From assembly GCA_022702705.1 (NCBI GenBank), contig CM040424.1, forward strand, positions 79,673,452 to 79,737,451: DNA of 64,000 nt, read 5' to 3'. Below the pieces are notes generated by a model, which searched no databases, was not told the origin of the DNA, and was given only the letters and a program-made list of their open reading frames with translations. Shown piece after piece: positions 58,101 through 64,000 of the stretch. The first letter of the stretch is position 1. Every line of letters starts with the position of its first letter. The stretch comes from Papilionanthe hookeriana x Papilionanthe teres (lineage: Eukaryota > Streptophyta > Magnoliopsida > Asparagales > Orchidaceae). Made by a program: the position numbers and the translations under genes.

Positions 58101-60825
58101 TTGCTCTTTGCCCTGTGGCTTAGCGAGAGCTTTCGTAGTGTCGAGATAGTACAGTGGAATAACATCCTTTGTGACACCCTCTACTAGTCATCACCTAAAT
58201 GTAAGCAGCAATACACTAATTGGGAGTATTCTTGGGCACTCAACAAGATGTAATTAATTAGAAGTTGGCCTTGACCCTATAGCAAGTATATGCACTTGAC
58301 ACTCTAGTTGTGGGTAGCATTCGTATGTTCTTCTTCGTGGACATGTTCTAATGCATCTTCGATCGAATCTCATTTCTAATATGCACTTTTGAGCTATCAT
58401 GGGAAGTTCACTTTACAAAAGTTCTCCACGTTCTTTCTCTCATTTATACTCATTATTGGTTGTTCACACCTTTCGTTTCCTCCCTTCTCCATATCATCTA
58501 TATGACCCGAAAGAGAGATTTACTCTGAAAAGGGAATCACACAATAATAGACAAGCTGACGTTTCATTCAAAAATAAAAGAGAAAAGAAGAATAAAAACA
58601 TATGCTACGCATGCCCAGAAGTCGTGATGTTTTGCGCTCATTGGCGCCCGGGGACTATGCAGTGGGTCTTAGAGCATTCCCGACAGATTGTTGTGAGTTA
58701 AAAACTTTAAACTAATAGTTTTTTTTTTACTATAACTGTACTAGTTATAGTTATTGAGGAGGAGTTTGAGCAACTCCGGAAGAGGCACTTAGTCACTGAA
58801 GCCCAGACTTCTGCTTGTAGTAGTGGTAGTTAGTCTACCACTCGCAGTTTTATTACAAGCTTTGGATCTAGGTGGCTGTTGAAGAAGAAGGGGAGGCCTT
58901 GGAGTGAAAGGCATAGCCTTCAAGTTTGAGCTCTCACCTGACCGCGTATTTAGTTCCCCGAGCTCCACATAGCCAAACCTAAAGGCTCTTGCCAAAAATG
59001 TGGCTGTAATGAATGAAAAGATCTACTAGTTGCACGAGCATATGTTATAATACCAACATTGTGTCCAGGACTCTATGGCGTGTATGACCGAGACTTGCAG
59101 ATCACCGGCGTAAGCAGCCATTGACATTGGAGGATGGGGAGGGGGAGGGGGAGGGGGAGGGGGAGGAGGAGGAAGATGATTTGTTGTTTGTTTATGTTTT
59201 TTATTTTATTTTTAAGTATTATTTTGAACTTTTATTGTAAAATTTTTTTGTTAATTTTACTATTCTTATGTGGGATGATTTGTGACATTATCTTCTTTTT
59301 AATTAAAGTTATTTTTTAGAAATTTGATTTGTTGTATGACTAGATAGAATTTGATATGTGATGTGTATTATATGTTGTGTTCATGTTGTGGAAATGTAAT
59401 TGATCTTATGATTTTTTTTGTCCTGTAATAAGGTTTTTGTCGAACAATCTAACGCTAAATTGACCATCAAATTCTTTCGTTTATTAATATTATCCACCGC
59501 AAATTTGACGACAATATGATAAGATTTTTTATTGTCTAATTTTTTCAGACGCAAAGATCAATGCACGTGTAGACTAAATAAATTCGACGCAAATACCGAC
59601 ACAATTTATTTGCGTTGGAATATTTCGATACAAAATTGACAGAATTAATATTACTACCCCGATTTATCCACATAAAAAATCGTACGTAAATTGTTGCAAA
59701 TCCGATGATAAACCTAAAATATCGTCGGATTTGCCTTCGATTTACGTCCGATTTGATCGATGCAAATTTGCCTAATTCTTTAGCGTTGGTACAAATTATC
59801 ATCCTTGTAAGGGAAAAAAAAAAAATATCAATCCATCATTGATTGAATAATGGAAATTCAAGGCATTGGCCTTCCCTTTCTTTTCTTTTTAACTCATGAT
59901 CTCTCTCTCTCTCTATTTATGTGTGCGTGTTTTGTCCCTCAGTACATATAAGATGGAACTAATTTTCCTTTACATTATTGGGAATACTCTGAAGTACTTG
60001 TTATTGTGAAATCTTTTCCATTGTAATTGTATAAATAATGTTCTTTTGAATATCAAGCTTTTGCTTATCTCCATTGACTTGGAGTTCTATTTAACATTAT
60101 GCTAATTTCAACAATATACTTTACTCATAAATCTCTTAGATACCCCAAAGCCATGATGTTCTGTCTTAGCCACTCAATCTACACTTCTTTCAATTTCAAG
60201 TCTCTAAAAATAATTGTTCTACTCATTATTAGATCTCAAAATTATTAGATCTCAACAACTTGCCATGTTTTTTTAAGTATATGTTAAATTAAAATTACTA
60301 AATTCAATAATTAATGCATTGAATACTAAATATAAATTGAATTAGTTTATAATTAGTATGTTCGAAATTAGTTCAATAGTTAAAACTGCATCTTGTTTTT
60401 ATGTCTAGAAAACTGCAAATTAATTTTAGGATCGCTTTAATCATTAAAATAATGATATTTTTCAATTGATTATCTATACTAATCATCGATTAACTAGCAA
60501 TCGATTTTAAGTTGTTGTACAGTGCTTTAATCTGAAGTTGATCATGCAACTTGTAGAAGCCCTTGGTAATGAAATAAATCTACCTATTTGTCAATTAAAC
60601 TAGTAACCATAATAGAAATTGTTATCTTTTTATTTTTATTTTTTTTAAGAAATCGATATTTGGCAGAGACTCAAATATGAATTTTCCACGCGCTTAGGGC
60701 CTATGATGAGAAACCCGCGCTATGTGCCTGTGATTCGACCTCCACGCACCTACTAACGGCGATCAAACCTCATCGGAGGACTACAACGACTCACCACCAA
60801 TCGAACAATCGAATGTATATATATG
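55160..60825. other. Intergenic DNA with repeat remnants and unrecognised ORFs
   Basis: No gene is supported. 56040-56250 (CAGCCGGTCGACGTG, GTATGGTCGGCTTTTAGGG) reads like LTR sequence. 57416-58187 holds overlapping ORFs on both strands (plus 57462-57785 and 57942-58187, minus 57851-58177) of ordinary composition but unknown family. 59136-59171 is a GGGGGA hexamer run. 59450-59770 is a patch of TTGCGACG/AATTTGCGTCGG-type words with internal inverted symmetry, probably a MITE. Confidence 0.35.
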
Positions 60826-60830
60826 TATAT

Positions 60831-61860
60831 ATTGACGCGTGCTAGAAAATTCACAGCAGTAGAGTAATGGACTATCATCTTAGCGTAGCACTGTAATTCA
60901 ACACATTCTCTGGTAAAAGAAAAACAACAAGTAATAACACTAGAAGTTTTTACGTGAAAAATTTGTAAAGGGAAAAAAACTTCGGTTTCTAGTCCAATTA
61001 TTAAAATTCACTATTGGTTGGCCATTTTCCTTGAGACGGTAAATTTTATTATAATTTTCAAATTATAATGTCGACCGACGACGTCTGATAAGTGGTGGTT
61101 GAAGGTGATGGGTGTTGTTCGATGATGGTTAGCTAGCAGTGGTCGACGACGGTCAACATTGGTAGAAGACGACGGTAGTGCTTGACGACGATCGATGGAT
61201 GTCAATGGCGGTCGGCAGTGATCATCGGCTGTCGGCAGGTGTCTATAACGGTCGACGGTGGTCAACGGCAGTTGACGGTGGTCGGCGACGTTCTCTGGTG
61301 ATGGGCGATGGTACGGTCGGGCCGTGGTGATCAACGATGATAGGGACGATGCTGGATTTCAACTCATTCTAAAGCTTCAATTTCTCTCTAAAACCTCAAA
61401 CTCACAATCTTATGAGAGGGGTAGAGCTTTATTTGTAGAGTTATTTGGGCAATAAATGCAGGAATATGAGACATTTTGATCGGACAGTCCAGAAAGCTTC
61501 CCTCAATCACACGACTTTTGTTGGACATTTGAGTGCATTAATGATATATGAATTGAGCAATCTCGGGCTTGTTGGATTCGTATTGTCTAGGCACACGATT
61601 CGATTTTAGGATTACGATATTCAGCATCTTCAACATTCAAAATACGTCTAAAAAACTTGAATTTGACCAATTTTGATATCTTTTGGTATTTATTGTCGAG
61701 CCGGTCAGTTTGACTATAACTTTCATGAAATTGATGCTCTAAATGACTTTTTATCACTATTCACATATTTTTGCTCAAAATATTGCATTGAGATCCGTGA
61801 TATACTTCTAGATTCATATCGGTCGATGAGAATTTGTTTATGACGTATCATATATATGTA
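60831..61860 (+). repeat. Dispersed repeat unit, complete-looking copy of about 1.03 kb
   Basis: Starts TTGACGCGTGCTAGAAAATTCACAGCAG. It continues CTTCGGTTTCTAGTCCAATTATTAAAATTC (60979-61008), has a GGTCGACGACGGTCAAC-type array (61060-61340) and the tail GAGTGCATTAATGATATATG, TTGTTGGATTCGTATTG and GTCGAGCCGGTCAGTTTGAC. It ends TTTATGACGTATCA. At 61865, GGTGCGTG..CGAAAATACACAGCAG looks like the start of another copy. The minus-strand ORF 61011-61334 is array translation. Confidence 0.6.
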
Positions 61861-62132
61861 TATACCGGTGCGTGTTAATTTATTTATAAAATAACTTCGA
61901 AAATACACAGCAGCTAAGTAGGAAAAAAAGTATACTAATTTTAAAAGGACAGATTCGAGCTTTATTTAGACCAAAATAAGATCAAACTAAATTTATAAAC
62001 ATATTAATTCTAAATCATACAAATAAAAAGCACGAATGGGTGCGTGTGTTAACATTTATTTACTTACATTTGTTCAGTGCCAGTTAGGTTTGAGCGACCG
62101 TTTAGTACGGGAGAGGATGCCCAAAAATAGAG

Positions 62133-62320
62133 CCAACATCTCACCCGCAAGTGCGCAGGTTAACGTGATCGAATAACTCAGTCTGGGCCATCTTAGTTCC
62201 GTCCGTGTTCAAATATAAGTGTTTGGACCACTTTATTTGAAATTATGAAATATGTATGTATGCGTATATTTTTATGAATTATACATTTACGCCAACTTCT
62301 CACCTGCAAGTGTGCAGGTC
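62133..62320 (+). repeat. 28-nt direct repeat containing a CACCTGCA/TGCAGGT palindrome
   Basis: CCAACATCTCACCCGCAAGTGCGCAGGT at 62133-62160 recurs as CCAACTTCTCACCTGCAAGTGTGCAGGT at 62292-62319. The second copy contains ACCTGCA-AGTG-TGCAGGT, perfect 7-bp arms. The GC-rich sequence following it (62320-62440) is open on both strands but unrecognised. Confidence 0.6.
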
Positions 62321-62559
62321 CCGCGAAAGCCGCTCCGGTTGCTGGTCTCGAGCATCTCGGGAAGTCCCTTGTGCTGTCGAAGCCTCCTTGGACGTTGTTT
62401 CCTCCTTCCATCGTCACTCACTCCACCAATTTTCCCAAGTGATTTCAGTGCTTCGTAAGTTCCTTTGTCCTCGACTTTATGCAAATATATGTTGGGTTTG
62501 AAGTGTTTATAGTTATCTGTAAGTTCATTTGTCTAGGTCTGTTGCTCGAAGCCTGGGAG

Positions 62560-62935
62560 AAGCATGTTAGGTTTGTGGCCGCGGCATGGGGTTGTGGTGT
62601 AGTTTTAGTGGTTGTGGCATAGGGTTTGTGGATGTAGCCTGGGTGGCTATGACACGGGGTTTGTGGTTGTGGCATGTGGTCGTGGATGTTGAGTGGGTTG
62701 GCTATGGCATGAGGATTTGTTTGTTAGGTCGTTGTTGTCCATTATGTTTGTGATGGTTTTTGTTGGGTTTTGTGCTTGTCTAGTGTGTTGGTGTGTTGAT
62801 CTCAGTTGGGTTGTTGTTGGTTTGTTGGTGTGGATTCCTGTGATGTGGTGTTGGATTTGCGTTGGCCAATATTGGATCTGTGGTTGGCTAGTGTTGGATT
62901 TGTGGTTAGTTAGTGCTCGATTTTCATTAACGACT
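62560..62935 (+). repeat. Degenerate GTTGTGGCATGGGGTTTGTGG repeats
   Basis: Loose tandem copies of GGTTGTGGCAT(G/A)GGGTTTGTGG (62570-62710) run into TTGTTGGTGTGG and TGGTTGGCTAGTGTTGGATTTG repeats (62810-62920). ORFs in both directions are Gly/Val/Trp- or His/Thr-Pro-rich by-products. Confidence 0.5.
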
Positions 62936-63336
62936 CAATTGCTAGTGCGTTTTGATTGCTTAACTTGAATGTTCATATCATCATTATTTTACTTGTAAAT
63001 TTATTATTTTTTCTTTTTTCTAGCACTTTCAGTACTTACTATTAAGTGAGTTATGTATCTGAAATTTTGTTCTGTCTTATAATGAATTTCTGCTTATAAA
63101 GTATAAAATATGTGGTAATCACAATTATGTTTTAAACAACTTTATTAAGCAGAATCATGATCGTAATTTTTTCACAAACATCTGACTCACAATTACTTTC
63201 AAACAGCTGCAACAAATAGACAATCAATTTTCCCGTAGTAGTTTTCCTGCAACAACTTCCTAGAGCAACACAATTGCATCTGAAAATTTGAGAAGCTATA
63301 GCCACCCTAAACACACCATAAAATTAAAAACAGCCA

Positions 63337-63359
63337 AAAAAAAAAAAAAAAAAAAAAAA
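63337..63359. repeat. Poly-A run
   Basis: Uninterrupted A tract of about 23 bases, about 250 bp upstream of the DNA2-like start codon. Confidence 0.85.
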
Positions 63360-63606
63360 TTCAGGTCGTCGTTAAATATTTTTTTTGATTCAATAAATAC
63401 GAATGAATGATTAATTTAAAAGAGTTAGTCTGTTAACGGCTTGCCGCCAAACACGAGGGTCAGTCCAACCAAGAGGCTCACTTGACCCTCTCACGAGTCA
63501 AAAGTGTCGCGCGTTCCAACAGGCGGGAAACTCTTTTCTCTATTCCCAGTATTCATTATTATCTCGCCGCTTCCGAGCCTCACATGTGAGATGAAACCCT
63601 AAACCC

Positions 63607-64000
63607 ATGGCCCCGAGGAAGAAGCCTTCTTCCTCTACGAGAAAATCGAACTTAAGCCGCCAGCAACCCCCGTCTTCCAAGTATGGAATCCAGCATTTCT
63701 TCGAGCGGCACTCACAAACGCAGTTGGTTTCTACTTCTTCCTGTCCCCCCGAACTGCCCGAACCCGACCTTAACTCTAACCGTAAAACCAGTCCAAACCC
63801 TAGCCCCAATGCTGATCCCTGTCCTACTGAGGGAAATCCATTGCCCGCAGTTCTACCGCAACAGGACACCGAGTTCAACAGCGAAAAGAAGTCGTCACCA
63901 ATTTCTCCGGAGTTCGTCAAGAATGCCCCTCTTAAGCGTTTCAAGTTTTCACCGGTAATGGTGATGCTATTAGCTTCTTATGTATTATTTGAATATCTGA
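63607..64000 (+). CDS. Probable DNA2/JHS1-like replication helicase-nuclease, first exon (partial)
   Basis: ATG at 63607 opens MAPRKKPSSSTRKSNLSRQQ, then SKYGIQHFFERHSQTQ and, after a Pro/Ser-rich stretch, SPEFVKNAPLKRFKFSP. A donor CCG|GTAATG follows at 63954/63955, in phase 0 after 116 codons. As I recall, the basic start, the (K/S)xGIQHFFxRHxQ segment and the LKRFKFSPG block are the N-terminal signature of plant DNA2-type proteins, whose next exon would start with Gly-Met-Leu. KYGIQHFF resembles a PCNA-interacting box with Lys in place of the first Gln. The nuclease and helicase domains would lie beyond the window. In yeast and animals DNA2 trims Okazaki flaps and resects breaks in the nucleus. 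The upstream sequence (63430-63600) is GC-richer, as expected for a 5' UTR/promoter. ORFs in other frames here are shadows. Confidence 0.65.
   Translation, partial: MAPRKKPSSSTRKSNLSRQQPPSSKYGIQHFFERHSQTQLVSTSSCPPELPEPDLNSNRKTSPNPSPNADPCPTEGNPLPAVLPQQDTEFNSEKKSSPISPEFVKNAPLKRFKFSPVMVMLLASYVLFEYL

Noticed and set aside
61011..61334. Minus-strand ORF of 107 aa rich in Arg, Pro and His
   Set aside because: Translation of the GGTCGACGACGG array; no domain, and the same array recurs elsewhere out of frame.

Overview
The window is nuclear DNA from a flowering plant. The genes have short exons with GT-AG introns, and the intergenic DNA is AT-rich and full of LTR-retrotransposon remnants, fold-back elements, tRNA-derived SINEs and microsatellites. 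I cannot name the species; nothing specific to grasses is visible.

Three protein-coding genes are supported. (1) At 8165-10302 on the minus strand is a five-exon gene for an ACT-domain-repeat (ACR) protein of 441 aa; every splice junction is in phase. (2) At 22983-37650 on the minus strand is an eleven-exon APRR2-like pseudo-response regulator of 563 aa (pseudo-receiver plus GARP/Myb DNA-binding domain). It is spread over 14.7 kb because introns 1 and 10 are packed with repeats. Its last exon lies 6.9 kb from exon 10, beyond a decayed Ty1/copia element. (3) At 63607 to the window edge on the plus strand is the first exon of a probable DNA2/JHS1-type replication helicase-nuclease.

The rest is repeat-derived. 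From 1 to 8.1 kb there is an LTR with a tRNA-iMet primer-binding site and two opposed copies of a repeat family carrying internal degenerate tandem repeats. From 10.6 to 22.9 kb there are fold-back/MITE elements and further copies. From 38.8 to 48.5 kb lies a mosaic: a tandem-repeat-bearing unit, a decayed gypsy gag, a decayed plasma-membrane H+-ATPase fragment, about 1.4 kb of mitochondrial-looking DNA, a LINE fragment, a GC-rich island, a fold-back element and a minisatellite. From 48.9 to 63.5 kb there are more repeats, tRNA-like sequences, a minisatellite built on an ACTCGGGTTAACC motif, and short ORFs I do not recognise.

The three genes do not form a pathway or cluster. The two most distinctive features are the dispersed, mostly co-oriented repeat family with internal tandem arrays, and the architecture of the APRR2-like gene, where retention of intron 10 would replace the conserved C-terminal domain with three residues.
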